From assembly GCF_026810505.1 (NCBI RefSeq), contig NZ_CP101750.1, positions 6,517,001-6,581,000 of the forward strand: a DNA stretch of 64,000 nucleotides, in the 5' to 3' direction. Source of the stretch: Streptomyces sp. Je 1-369 (GTDB lineage Bacteria > Actinomycetota > Actinomycetes > Streptomycetales > Streptomycetaceae). Positions 35,558 to 47,500 of this stretch are shown one piece after another. How positions within the stretch are numbered: the stretch's first letter is position 1; each line of letters starts with the position of its first letter. The notes under the pieces were generated by a model. The model worked only from the letters and a program-made list of their open reading frames with translations, was not told the origin of the DNA and did no database searches. The position numbers and the translations under genes are program-made.

Positions 35558-36607
35558 ATGCTCCTCCACCGAACGACGCTCACGAAGCCCCGGCGGCTGG
35601 CGGCCGTACTCACCGCCACGGCGCTCGGTGTCGGCCTCCTCGCGGGCTGCGGTTCCGACTCGGACGACAAGGCGAGCGACGACGCTCCGGCGGCGGCCGC
35701 CGGCGGTACGTTCCCGGTCACCGTGGAGCACGCGTTCGGGTCCACGAAGGTCACCAAGGCCCCCAAGCGCGTCGTCACCGTCGGCTACACCGACGACCAG
35801 ACCGCCCTGGCCCTCGGCACCAAGCCGGTCGGCATGGTCGACCAGTACCCGAACCCGGAGGGCAAGTCCCCCGACATCAACACCCAGTGGCCCTGGGTGA
35901 AGGGCAAGTGGGGCGACACCAGGCCCGACGTCATCATGAAGAACGGCGACTCCGGCCCCAACTACGAGAAGATCGCCGCCCTGCGCCCGGACCTGATCAT
36001 CGCGGTGTACTCCGAGATCGACAAGGCCGCCTACGACAAGCTCTCGCAGATCGCCCCGACGGTGGGCCGCACCAAGGGCGAGAAGGAGCTCTTCAGCGCC
36101 CCCTGGCAGGACAACGCGGTGCACATCGCCAAGGCGCTCGGCAAGGAGGACGAGGGCAAGGAGCTGGTTGCGGGGATCGAGGACAAGCTCGCCGCGGCCA
36201 AGAAGTCGCACCCGAAGTTCGCCGGCCAGACCTCCGTCGCCGTGTCCTGGTACAAGGACTCCATCAACCCGTTCACCTCGAAGGACGTGCGCGGACGTCT
36301 CCTGACGGGCATGGGCTTCAAGTACCAGACGAAGATCGACAAGATCGCCGGTGGCAAGTTCTCCACCGAACTCTCGCCCGAGCGCACGGACCTGATCGAC
36401 GTCGACCGCATCGTCGTCATCAACGACAAGGCCGACACCGCCGCACTGAAGAAGTTCAAGCTGTTCAACAACCTGGACGCCGTCAAGAAGGGCAACGTGT
36501 CCTACCTGCTGGACAGCGAGGGTCCGGCGGTCGGCGCAGCGATGTCGCAGGGCACCGTCCTGTCCCTCCCGTACGCGATCGACGAGCTCGTCAAGTCGGT
36601 CGAGTAG
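35558..36607 (+). CDS. cchF: CchF, ferric-siderophore-binding lipoprotein
   Basis: 349 residues from ATG 35558, with AAGGGAA upstream. The signal peptide ends in the lipobox LLAGC-GSDSDD, anchoring the mature protein to the membrane exterior. The fold is the class III periplasmic-binding-protein type: RVVTVGYTDDQTALALGTKPVGMVDQYP at the start of the N-terminal lobe, LRPDLIIAVYSEID, a long connecting helix (DNAVHIAKALGKEDEGKELV) and the C-terminal lobe DVDRIVVINDKADT. It delivers ferric-coelichelin to CchCDE. Confidence 0.92.
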   Translation: MLLHRTTLTKPRRLAAVLTATALGVGLLAGCGSDSDDKASDDAPAAAAGGTFPVTVEHAFGSTKVTKAPKRVVTVGYTDDQTALALGTKPVGMVDQYPNPEGKSPDINTQWPWVKGKWGDTRPDVIMKNGDSGPNYEKIAALRPDLIIAVYSEIDKAAYDKLSQIAPTVGRTKGEKELFSAPWQDNAVHIAKALGKEDEGKELVAGIEDKLAAAKKSHPKFAGQTSVAVSWYKDSINPFTSKDVRGRLLTGMGFKYQTKIDKIAGGKFSTELSPERTDLIDVDRIVVINDKADTAALKKFKLFNNLDAVKKGNVSYLLDSEGPAVGAAMSQGTVLSLPYAIDELVKSVE

Positions 36608-36653
36608 CAATGACGTTCCACCTGTCCCGTCCCCGGCTCGACTTGGTCTTCGT

Positions 36654-38519
36654 GTGAGTACCGCCGAAACACCCACCACCGAAACGCCCACGGCCGCCGC
36701 GACACCCGCGGCCGACGCGTCCACAACCGAAGCGTCCACAACCGAGGCGTCCACCGCCCCGGCGACCCTGCGCACGGCGTCCGGACGCGAGGCCACCCGG
36801 TGGGTCTCGGCCCACTGCCGCGAAGTCCCGTGGCTGGCGACGGCCACCGTGCTCACCACGGTGGTCGGAGCGGCGCTCCAAGTGCTGCCGGTGCTGCTCC
36901 TCGGCCGGGTGGTCGACGCGGTGGTCGAGGGGGAGGGACGCTCGGTCCTCGTCACGATCGGGGTCCTCATGGGGGTCGCCGCGCTGCTCGGCGCGGTGGC
37001 CACCGCGGCCTCGACCTATCTGATCGGACGCCTCGGCGCGGATCTGCTCGCGCGGCTGCGCGAAGGCGCCGTCCGCGCGGTGCTCGGCATGCCGAGCGCG
37101 CGGATCGAGCAGGTCGGCCGGGGAGACGTGCTCTCCCGGGTCGGTGACGACGTGGCCGTGCTGTCCAAGGGCATCCGTACGGCCATCCCCACGGTGTTCT
37201 CGGCGGGTGTGCTGGTCTTCATCGCCACGGTCGGCATGTTCGGCCTCGACTGGCGGCTCGGCCTCGCGGGCGCCGCCGCGCTGCCCGCGTACGCGCTGGC
37301 CCTGCGCTGGTACCTGCCCCGCTCCGCCCCGCTCTACCGCAAGCAGCGGATGGCGCAGGCCGACCGCGCACAGGCGCTGATCAGCGGCCTCAACGGCATC
37401 GACACGGTACGCGCGTACCGCCTCGAGGACGATGTCAGGGAGAAGGTCACCGCGGAGTCCTGGCGGGTGCGCAACCTCGGGATCGACGTGTTCCGGTTCT
37501 TCGGCCGGTTCGTGGGCCGCGAGAACCGCGCCGAGTTCATCGGGCTCGTCCTCATCCTCGTGGTGGGATACGCCCTGTTGGAGGCCGACGCCGCCAGCCT
37601 CGGCGAGGTGTCGGCGGCCCCGCTGATGTTCCACCGCCTGTTCACCCCACTCGGCGCCATCATGTTCACCTTCGACGAGGCACAGAAGTCGGGCGCCAGC
37701 CTGACCCGCCTGGTCGGGGTGCTCGGCGAGTCCGCGGAGGAGCGGCTCGTGGGTGACACGTCTGTCGCCGTAGCCGAAGCCGTGCCGCATCAGGTGACGG
37801 TGGAGGGGCTCACGTTCACCTATCCGGGCGCCGACGAGCCGGTGCTCAGGGACGTCGACCTGACGATTCCGGCGGGTGGTTCGCTGGCGCTGGTCGGCGC
37901 GACGGGTGCGGGCAAGTCGACGCTGGCCGCGCTGATCGCGGGCATCGGGACGCCGCAGACGGGTTCGGTGCGCGTCGGCGCGCACGACCTGGGCGGTCTC
38001 GACGAGGCCGGGGCGCGGGCACTGGTGAGCATCCTGACGCAGGAGACACACGTCTTCTCCGGCCCGCTCGCCGATGACCTGCGGCTGGCCGCGCCGCAGG
38101 CGACCGACGCCGAACTCATGGACGCGCTGCGCACGGTGGGCGCCCACGGCTGGGTCGAGGCGCTGCCCGACGGCCTGCACACCACGGTCGGCGAGGGCGG
38201 CGAGCGCCTGGACGTCACCAAGATCGCGCAGATCGCCCTGGCCCGCCTCGTGCTCGGCCGGGCGCCGGTGGTCGTGCTCGACGAGTCGACCGCGGAGGCG
38301 GGCAGTGAGGGTGCGGCCGAGCTGGAGCGTGCCGTGCTGGCGGCGTGCGCGGGCCGGACGACGCTGTTCGTGGCGCACCGGCTGACGCAGGCGATGGCCG
38401 CGGACCGGATCGCCGTGCTCGACGCAGGGCGCGTGGTGGAGCAGGGCACTCACGACGAGTTGGTGGCTCTGGGCGGACGGTACGCGCGACTGTGGCGGGC
38501 CTGGCGAGAGGGTAGTTAG
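36654..38519 (+). CDS. cchG: CchG, half-ABC exporter (membrane plus ATPase domains), degenerate signature motif
   Basis: 621 residues from GTG 36654; no clear ribosome-binding site and no iron box, so it is probably co-transcribed with cchF 46 bases upstream. The N-terminus has 15-base repeats (TTEAS). A six-helix exporter domain spans about residues 60-340. The ATPase domain has Walker A GATGAGKST (about 415), Walker B VVVLDESTAE with the catalytic Glu, and a switch His in LFVAHRLTQA. The LSGGQ signature is absent: the position reads GERLDVTKIAQIALARL. CchI has the opposite pattern. It is presumed to export the finished siderophore or its precursor. Confidence 0.88.
   Translation: MSTAETPTTETPTAAATPAADASTTEASTTEASTAPATLRTASGREATRWVSAHCREVPWLATATVLTTVVGAALQVLPVLLLGRVVDAVVEGEGRSVLVTIGVLMGVAALLGAVATAASTYLIGRLGADLLARLREGAVRAVLGMPSARIEQVGRGDVLSRVGDDVAVLSKGIRTAIPTVFSAGVLVFIATVGMFGLDWRLGLAGAAALPAYALALRWYLPRSAPLYRKQRMAQADRAQALISGLNGIDTVRAYRLEDDVREKVTAESWRVRNLGIDVFRFFGRFVGRENRAEFIGLVLILVVGYALLEADAASLGEVSAAPLMFHRLFTPLGAIMFTFDEAQKSGASLTRLVGVLGESAEERLVGDTSVAVAEAVPHQVTVEGLTFTYPGADEPVLRDVDLTIPAGGSLALVGATGAGKSTLAALIAGIGTPQTGSVRVGAHDLGGLDEAGARALVSILTQETHVFSGPLADDLRLAAPQATDAELMDALRTVGAHGWVEALPDGLHTTVGEGGERLDVTKIAQIALARLVLGRAPVVVLDESTAEAGSEGAAELERAVLAACAGRTTLFVAHRLTQAMAADRIAVLDAGRVVEQGTHDELVALGGRYARLWRAWREGS
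36714..36758 (+). repeat. 15-bp in-frame repeat at the N-terminus of CchG
   Basis: About 2.5 units of GCGTCCACAACCGA(A/G), coding AlaSerThrThrGlu, in a Thr/Ala-rich cytosolic tail before the first membrane helix. Confidence 0.8.
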
Positions 38520-38530
38520 GCAACCCTAAT

Positions 38531-38549
38531 TTAGGTTAGCCTAACTGCG
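38531..38549. promoter_or_regulatory. Iron box upstream of cchH
   Basis: TTAGGTTAGCCTAACTGCG. The left half is perfect; total 14/19. It is preceded by CCCTAATT, and lies 20 bases before the cchH start. Confidence 0.75.
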
Positions 38550-38568
38550 ATTACCTGGAAGGGACGCT

Positions 38569-41500
38569 GTGTCTTCGATGATGGAACCGAGCGCTCGCCT
38601 CGTGCTGCTTACCCCCACCCGCCTGGCCGATGTGCGTCGGCGTGCCGGCGACTACTCCGACCGGACCATCGCCGAGGCCTGCGCCATCGGACTGTCGTAC
38701 TGGGCGACGGGCCGTAGCCCCGAAGGCATCGAACTCACTCCGGGCACACTCTTCGCCGACGTCCTCGGTTGGGTCGACAACGGCGGAACCGGAACCGGAA
38801 CCGGGAGTCGAGAAGTCGGCGCCCAAGGCTGGCATGTCCCTGTCCCCGATGGCGTCGGCCCCGACGCCGCGCAGCTCGCCCTCGACGACCTCGCCGACTT
38901 CCCCGACCGGCCCCTCGGCACCATCGCCCCCGTCGACGCGAAGGCACGCCTCAAGACCCTCGCCGAGTGGAACGACACCGACGCGGACCGGGCCCGCCCC
39001 ACCATCGTCGAGATGTTCCACGAGCAGGCCAGGACCAGGCCGGACGCCGTAGCCATCGTCGACGAGCACCGCTCCCTGACCTACCGCGAGGCGGCCGAAC
39101 GCTCCGCCCAGCTGGCCCACCACCTCCTCTCCCGCGGCCTGACCCGCGAGCAGGTCGTCGGTATCTCGCTGAGCCGCTCCGCCGACATGGTGGTCGGCCT
39201 GCTCGCCGTGCTCCAGGCGGGCTGCGCCTTCGTACCGCTCGACCCGCAGTGGCCCGCCGCACGCCGCTCCGTCGTCATCGAGGACGCCCGCGTCGTCCTA
39301 CAGCTCAACTCCTCCGGGGAGTACGACCCGCAGGAGCCGGAAGCCGTCGCCGTCGATCTCGCCGACTGGGCGTTCGGCACCCTGCCTTTCACGCGAACCG
39401 ACGTCTCCGTAGACGGCGATTCCCTCGCGTACGTGATCTTCACGTCCGGCTCGACGGGGCGGCCCAAGGGCGCGATGATCCGGCACGCCGCGATCAGCGA
39501 GCGGCTGCTCTGGCAGGTCGACGAGATCCTGCACTTCGGCCACGACGACGCGTCCCTGTTCAAGGCGCCGCTGTCGTTCGACATTTCCATCAACGAGATA
39601 TTCCTGCCGCTGGTCTGCGGCGGCCGTCTCGTCGTCCTGCGGACCGGCGGCGAGCGCGACCCGCACCACCTGTTGAGCGTCATCGCCGAGCAGCGCGTCA
39701 CCTTCACGTACCTGGTGTCGTCCATGCTGGACGTACTCCTGGAGATGGCGGGCGACTCCGGCCGCCTCGACAGCCTGCGCCACGTCTGGTGCGGCGGCGA
39801 GGTGCTCACCCCCGAGCTGTACGAGCGGTTCCGCACCCGGCTCGCCATTCCGATGTACCACGGCTACGGCCCGGCGGAGACGACCATCGGCGTCTCCCAC
39901 GTCATCTACCGGGATGAGGCCGAGCGCCTCTCCACGTCCATCGGCAGGGCCAACCCCAACACCCAGCTGTACGTCCTCGACGACGAGCTGCGCCCGGTCC
40001 CGGTCGGCGTCGGCGGCGAACTGTACGCGGGCGGCCTCCTCCTGGGGCGCGGCTATGTCAACGCGCCGGGCCTGACCGCCTCCCGCTTCGTCGCCAACCC
40101 CTTCGCCTCGGACGGGTCCCGGCTCTACCGCACCGGCGACCTCGCGCGGTTCGCGCCCGACGGGTCCCTGGACTTCCTCGGCCGCGCCGACAACCAGATC
40201 AAGATCCGCGGCATGCGCCTGGAGATCGAGGACGTCGAGGTCGGCCTCGCCGAGCACCCGCGCGTGCGCCACACCTGCGTCGTCGCCAAGAAGAACACGG
40301 CGGGCGGCACCTACCTGGTGGGATACGTGATCCCCGCCGCCGGCAGTGATGACCTGCGCGCCGACGAGGTCAAGGCGTGGGCCGCCGACCACATGGTCGA
40401 GTACATGGTGCCCACCCACATCGTCGTGATGGCTGCGTTCCCGCTCACCGCGAACGGCAAGCTCGACCGCAACGCGCTGCCCGAACCCGCCACCGCGACC
40501 GGCGCGGTCGCCCCGCCCACCACCGAGAACGAACGCGTGGTCTGCGCGGCGGTCGCCGCGGTCCTGCAACTCGACGAAGTCGGCGTCGACCAGGACTTCT
40601 TCCAGCTCGGCGGCGACAGCATCCTCACCATCTCGCTGCTCAGCGCGCTGCGCGAGGCCGGGCTCTACGTCACGGCACGGCAGATCTTCACCCACAGCGT
40701 CGTCGGCGCCCTGGCCGCCGTCGCCAGCCGCGACGACGTCTCCACCGTCGACCACGGCGACGTCGCGACCGGCGCCGTCGTGGGCTCGCCCGTCGTGCAG
40801 TGGCTCGGCGAGACCACCGAAGCCGTCGACGGGTTCGTCCAGTCGGTCGTCCTCAACACCCCCGAGGGCCTGACCGCCGAAGCACTCGACGACATACTCG
40901 GCGCCGTCCTCGGACGGCACGACATGCTGCGCGCGAAGCTCGTGCGCGGCGACCACTGGAGCTTCGACATCCCGGAGGCGGGCCGCACCGCCGCCCCCGT
41001 GTGGCAGGAGAGCGACCGGCCGCTGGACGCGTGCGTCGAGCTCGCCACCGACGGACTCGACCCGGACAACGGAGTGATGCTCCGCGCGGTGTGGCGCCGC
41101 GCCGAGAACCAACTGGTCGTCGTCGTCCACCACGTGGTCATCGACGGCGTGTCCTGGCGGGTCCTGATGGAGGACCTGGCCACGGCGTGGCGCAGGTTCG
41201 CCTCCGGAGTGCCCGTCGAACTGCCCCCTGTCGGCACGTCGTTCCGGCGCTGGACGCAGCTCCTGGAGCGCGCGGACTTCGACACCGACCGCGCCTACTT
41301 CCAGCAGCCCCTGCCGGGCGCCGACCGGCCGGTGGGCCGTCGCGCGCTGACAGCCGCCGACACCGTCGCCCGCGAGCGCGTCCAGACCGTCTCCGTCGGC
41401 CCCGAGGTCACGGCCGCGCTCCTCGGCGAGATCCCCGCCAAGTTCCACGCGGGCGTCAACGACGTGCTCCTCACCGCGCTCGCCGTCGCCCTCGCCCGGT

Positions 41501-44500
41501 GGCGCCGCGACCTCGGACAGGACCAGACGTTCGCGCACATCGAGCTGGAGGGCCACGGTCGCGAGGGCCGGTACGTGGCGGACACCGCAGGCTTTGAACC
41601 GGAACTCTCGCGCACCGTCGGCTGGTTCACCACCCTGTTCCCGGTGACCGTCGACCCCGGCACCGCGCCCGACCTCACCGCCCCGGAGTACCTCGCCGCC
41701 GCCCTCAAGGCGGTCAAGGAAGACCTGTCCCGCGTACCGAGCAACGGCATCTCCTACGGAGCCCTGCGCTACCTCGCAGGGACCGTCTTCGACGTGCCCG
41801 CCCCGCAGGTGCTCTTCAACTACCTCGGCCGCTTCGACGCGGGCGCCTCCGGTGACTGGCAGCTCACGGGCGCCACCGGCCAGCTAGGCGAGAAGCGTGA
41901 CCCGGACATGCGCCTCCCGCGTGCCCTGGAGTTCAACGCCATCGCCGAACCCGCCTCGGCCGGCGGCGAGTACGAGCTGGTCACCAGCATCTCCTGGCCC
42001 GACGGCATGTTCACCGACCAGGACATCGCGACGCTCGGTGGCTACTTCCGCGTCGCCCTCGCCGGTCTCGCCGCACTCGACGAGGGCGGCCACACCCCCA
42101 GCGACTTCCCCCTGGTACCGCTCACCCAGGCCGACGTCGACAGCCTGGACGGCCCGGCGCTGCGGGACATCCTGCCGCTGACCCCGCTGCAGGAAGGCCT
42201 GTACTTCCACTCGGTCTTCGACGACGACTCGGCGGGTGCCTACGTAGAGCAGCAGCTCCTCACCCTTGAGGGGGTCGTGGACGCCGACCGGCTCGCCGCC
42301 GCCGCGACCCGGCTGCTCACGCTCTACCCGAACCTCGCCGCACGCTTCACCGCCCTCGCCGACGGCCGCGTGGTCTCCGTCCTGGAGAACGGCGTCCAGG
42401 CGCCCTTCACGACCGTGGACCGCCCCGGCATCACCGACACCGAGCTGCGCGACCTCGCCGAGCTGGACCGCCGCGCCGGGTTCGACCTGGCCACCGGGCC
42501 GCTGATGCGGTACACGCTCGTCCGGGCGGGCGACGACCGCACCGTCCTGGTGCAGACCGTGCACCACATCATCGCCGACGGCTGGTCGGTGCCGCCGATG
42601 CTGCGCGCGCTGCTCGCCGAGTACCACGCGCCGGGCACCGTGTACCCGGTCGGCGGCTTCCCCGACTACGTGCACTGGCTCGCCGGGCGGGACGACGACG
42701 AGAGCGACCGGGTGTGGGGCGAGGAGCTCGCCGGGCTGCCGGGGCCCTCACTGGTCGCCGAGGGCCACACCCCGTCGGACCGGTTCGCCGACACGGCCGT
42801 CGAGGCCGAGGACGACGTCGACGCCGCCGTACGGACCGCCGGTGTGCCGCTGAGCGTCGCCGTGCACAGCGCGTGGGCCGTGACCCTGGGCGGCATCCTG
42901 CACACCGACGACGTGGTGTTCGGGTCCACGGTGTCCGGGCGTGACGCGGACGTGCCCGGCATCGGCGACATGGTCGGCCTGTTCATCAACACGATCCCCG
43001 TACGCGCCCGCTGGACCGGCGCGACCACGGCGGGCGACCTGCTCGCCCAGGTGCGGGAGCACCAGAGCGCAGTCCTGCCGCACCAGCACGTCTCGCTCGC
43101 GCGGATCGGCCGCCAGGCGGGCGCCGGATCGCTCTTCGACACCCTCGTGGTGTTCGACGTCGCGACCGACGTCGACAGCCTGCGGATCCCCGACGCCGAG
43201 CTCGTCATCACCGACATCGTCAACGAGGGCGCCCCGCACTACCCGCTCACCCTCGTCGTGGAGCGCGCGCTCGACGGGCGTCCGCGCTTCAACCTGATCT
43301 ACGACGGCGAGCTCCTCGGCGAGACCACCGCCCGGGACATCCTGCGCACCTTCACGGTGGCCCTCACGGGCCTGCTGACGCGTCCGGACGCCGTCGTCGG
43401 GGAGCTGGCGCCGCAGGACCCCCGGAGGCCCGCACGCGTCGAGCAGGCAACCCTGGGCGGCCTCTTCGACGCCGCCGCGCGCCGCGACCCGGCGGCCACC
43501 GCCGTCACGCAGTGCGCGCTCGACGGCAGTACGAGGACGCTGGCGTACGGCGAGCTGGCCGACGCCAAGGACGAGTTGGCGGCAGTGCTGCGCGCGGCCG
43601 GAGTCGGTCCCGGCAAGCGCGTCGCCGTCGCCGTCCCGCGCTCCGTGGAGCAGGTCGTCGCGCTGGTCGCGATCGTCTCCGCGGGCGGTGCCTACGTACC
43701 GCTGGACCTGGCGTACCCGGACGAGCGCCTGGAGTACATCCTGTCCGACGCCGCCCCGCAGGTCGTCCTCGTCGACCGCGAGCAGCGCGACCGCTTCACG
43801 GGGCTCCTGGAGCGGGCGGGCGTAACGGCCCGCGTGCTCGTCCAAGGGGACGGCCTTCCGGGGGGCGAGGCGCTGCGGGAAGCCGCCACGCACGGGCCCG
43901 CGCGCGAGGCGGCCCGCTGGCACGACCCCGCGTACGTCATCTACACCTCCGGCTCGACCGGCCGCCCCAAGGGCGTCGTCGTACCGCACTCCAGTGTGGT
44001 CACTCTGCTCGCCAACACGCGGCCCGACATGGGCTTCGGGCCGCACGACGTGTGGGTCCAGTTCCACTCCTTCTCCTTCGACTTCGCGGTCTGGGAGCTG
44101 TGGGGCGCGCTCGCGCACGGCAGTGAGCTGCTGGTGCCCGAGTACGGCCTGACCCGCTCCCCGGTCGACTTCCACCGGCTCGTCCGCGAGCGCGGCGTGA
44201 CCGTGCTCAACCAGACCCCGTCGGCGTTCTACCAGTTCATCGAGGCCGACCGGCACGCCGGTGAACCTCTTCCCGCGCTGCGGAAGATCATCTTCGGCGG
44301 CGAGGCGCTCGACCTCGGTCGCCTGCGCGGCTGGGTCGAGCGGCACGGCACGGCGTCGCCCGAACTCGTCAACATGTACGGCATCACCGAGACGACCGTG
44401 CACGTCACGCACCGGGTGCTGACGGACGCCGACTTCAGCGCCGCCGGTTCCGGTGACGGTGTCAGTCCGATCGGCGGTCCGATCCCCGGGCTCGTCACCC

Positions 44501-47500
44501 ACCTGCTCGACGACCGGCTCCGGCCGGTGCCGCCGGGCCGCGTGGGCGCCATCTACGTAGTGGGCGATCAGGTGTCGCTCGGCTACCTGGGCAGGTCCGG
44601 CCTGACGGCGGGCCGGTTCGTGGCGAACCCGTTCGCGGACGACGGCTCCCGCATGTACCACACGGGCGACCTCGCCCGCCGTACGCTCGACGGCGAGCTG
44701 GAGTTCGTGGGCCGTGCCGACGACCAGGTGCAGCTCAAGGGGTTCCGCATCGAGCTCGGCGAGGTCGAGTCCGCGCTCCGGGAGCTCGACGGCGTGGTCG
44801 ACGTGGCCGTCACGGTCGCCGAGAGCGGCGACCACCTGGTCGCGCACGTCGTGGGTCGTGTGCCCGGCGACCTCGCGGGCCTGCTCGCCGCGAAGCTGCC
44901 CGTGCACATGGTGCCGAGCCGCGTCCTGCCGGTCGACGCGCTGCCGCTCACCGTCAACGGCAAGCTGGACCGCAAGGCTCTCGTCGAGCGCGCCGCGCAC
45001 GAGGACGACGACTCCGCCGTCGCCGATTCGGCGCTCGCCGCGCTGGTCGACATCTTCGCCGAGGCCCTGCCCGGCTCCGCGACCGTGGACGGGGACACCG
45101 ACTTCTTCATGGCGGGCGGCGACAGCATCGTCGCCATCACCGTGATCAACCGCGCCAGGGCGCTGGGCCTGCCGATCGCGCCGCGCGACGTCTTCCTGTT
45201 CAGGACGCCGCGCGCGCTCGCCGAGCACCTGGGTTCGAGCACACCCCCGCAGGCCACGGCGCCCGCCGCTACTGGTCACGAGGACGGCCCCCTCGCGCCG
45301 ACGCCGATCATCCTGCGCCAGCGCGAACTGGGCGGCTCCCTCCACCGGTTCGTCCAGGCCAGGACTCTGGAGGCGCCCGAAGGCACCGGGTTCGCCGACG
45401 CCGAGCGCGCCGCGAACGCCGTCGTGGCCGCCCACCCGGCCCTGCGGCTGCGGCTGCGCGTCGAACACGGCGTGTGGGCGCTGCGCACCGAACCCGCCCG
45501 CGAGGTCGCCGTCGTCCGCACGGACGCCGCCGATGCCTCTGCCGCCGCCGACGAGGCCGCGGACCGGCTCAACCCCGAGACCGGGGACGTCGTGGCGTTC
45601 TCGTGGCTCGAGGCGAGCCGCACCCTGGTCGTCACCGTGCACCACATCGCCGTCGATGCCGTCTCCTGGCTGGTCCTCCTGGACGATCTGAGCACCGCCA
45701 TGCGCGGTGCGGACCTGGCGCCGCCGACCACGTCCTACGCCGAGTACGCCGACGCCCTGACGCTCCACTCGGCCTCCGACGAGGCGATCGAAGGCCTCCC
45801 GCACTGGATCACCACGCTGCAAGCGCCCGCGCTGCTGCCGGACCGCGACAACGGAGACCTGCGCGAGACCACCGTCGTCCTCGCACCCGAGGCGAGCGAC
45901 CGCCTCACCCGCACCGCGCCCGCCGCCCTCGGCGTAGGCCTCACGGAGCTGCTGTGCGGCGCACTTCGCACCGCCCTGACCCACGTACAGGCGACGCCCA
46001 CCGACCTCGCGGTCGAGCTGGAGCGGCACGGCCGGATCGCGGTCTCCGAAGAGCACGACTACACGCGCACAGTGGGGTGGTTCACCTCCATCGCGCCCGT
46101 ACGGCTCACCGCGCACACCGACCCCGTCGCCGCCGCGCGCGAGGTCGCCGAGCGCCAGCCGGACGAGCGCGGGCACGTCGCGTACGGGCAGCTGAAGTAC
46201 CTCAACCCGCAGACCGCGCCGCTGCTCACCGGCCGCCCCCAGGTCCTCTTCAACTACCTGGGCCGGGGCAGCGAGTCCCAGGCGGTGCACGTCTCCGGAG
46301 GCGACCAGGGCAGCCCGTACGCCGTCGAGGTCAACGCCTGGACCGACGACGCCACCGGCAGCCTGCACGCCGCCTTCACCCTCGCCGACGGCATCCCCGA
46401 CACCCTCACCGAGCACTGGCTCACCGCCCTGGAGCGCGTCGCCGACGCCTCCGCGACCGCCGAGCGCACCGCGCCGGTCACCCCGCTGCAACGGGGCCTG
46501 TTCTTCCAGGCCCAGATGGCGGGCGCGGCCGGACACTACGTAGCGCAGAGCTGGTTCACCTTCGACCGGCGCCTGGACGCCGACGCGCTGGCCGAGGCGA
46601 TGGCGCACGTGATCACGCGGCACCCGGTCGTCGGCGCGGGCTTCACCACCGACGACGACGGCAACCCGGTCCAGGTCCTCAAGGCAGGACGGCGGGTGGA
46701 CGTCCGCACGGTGGAGCTCGCGGGCGACGCGGAGGTCGAGGAGTTCCGTACCCGGGACCGCGACGCCGGGTTCGACCCGGCCGACGCGCCACTGATCCGC
46801 CTCACCGTGGTCCGCCTGCCCGGCGGCCACGACGGACTGCTGCTCAGCTACCACCTGCTGCTGTGGGACGGCTGGTCCCGCGAGATCGTGCTGCGGGACC
46901 TGTTCGACGCGTACGAGGCCGCGGTGGCGGGCGAGCCGTTCGACGCGGCCCCGGCAACGCCGAGCTTCGAGGAGTACGCCAGGGCGCTCGACGCCAAGGA
47001 CTCCGCCGTATCGGAACGCTTCTGGGCGGAGCACCTGGCAGGCGTCCCAGGACCGACCCTGCTCGCCGGACCCGCACCGGCCCTCTCGCAGGATCTGCCA
47101 CCCGCACTCGTGCACCAGCTGACCGCAGAACAGTCCGACCTCCTGAAGGACGCGGCCAAGCAGCACGGAGTCACGCTGAACGCGGTCCTGACCGGCGCGT
47201 TCGGCCTCCTCCTCGGTGCCCACACGGGCCGCAGCGACGCCGTGTTCGGCGTGACCGTGTCGGGCCGCGACGGCGAGGGCCTCTCCGACGTCGTCGGCGT
47301 GCTCCTCAACACCGTGCCGACCTGGACCAAGGCCCGGCCCGACGACACCGTCGACGGCTACCTGTCGGCCGTACAGGCGGCCAGGGTCGAAGCGATGGAG
47401 CACGAGCACCTCGGGCTCGGCGAGATCCAGCGGGCCAGTGGGCACGACACCCTGTTCGACAACCTGTTCGTGCTCCAGAACTTCCTGGACATGGACGCCT

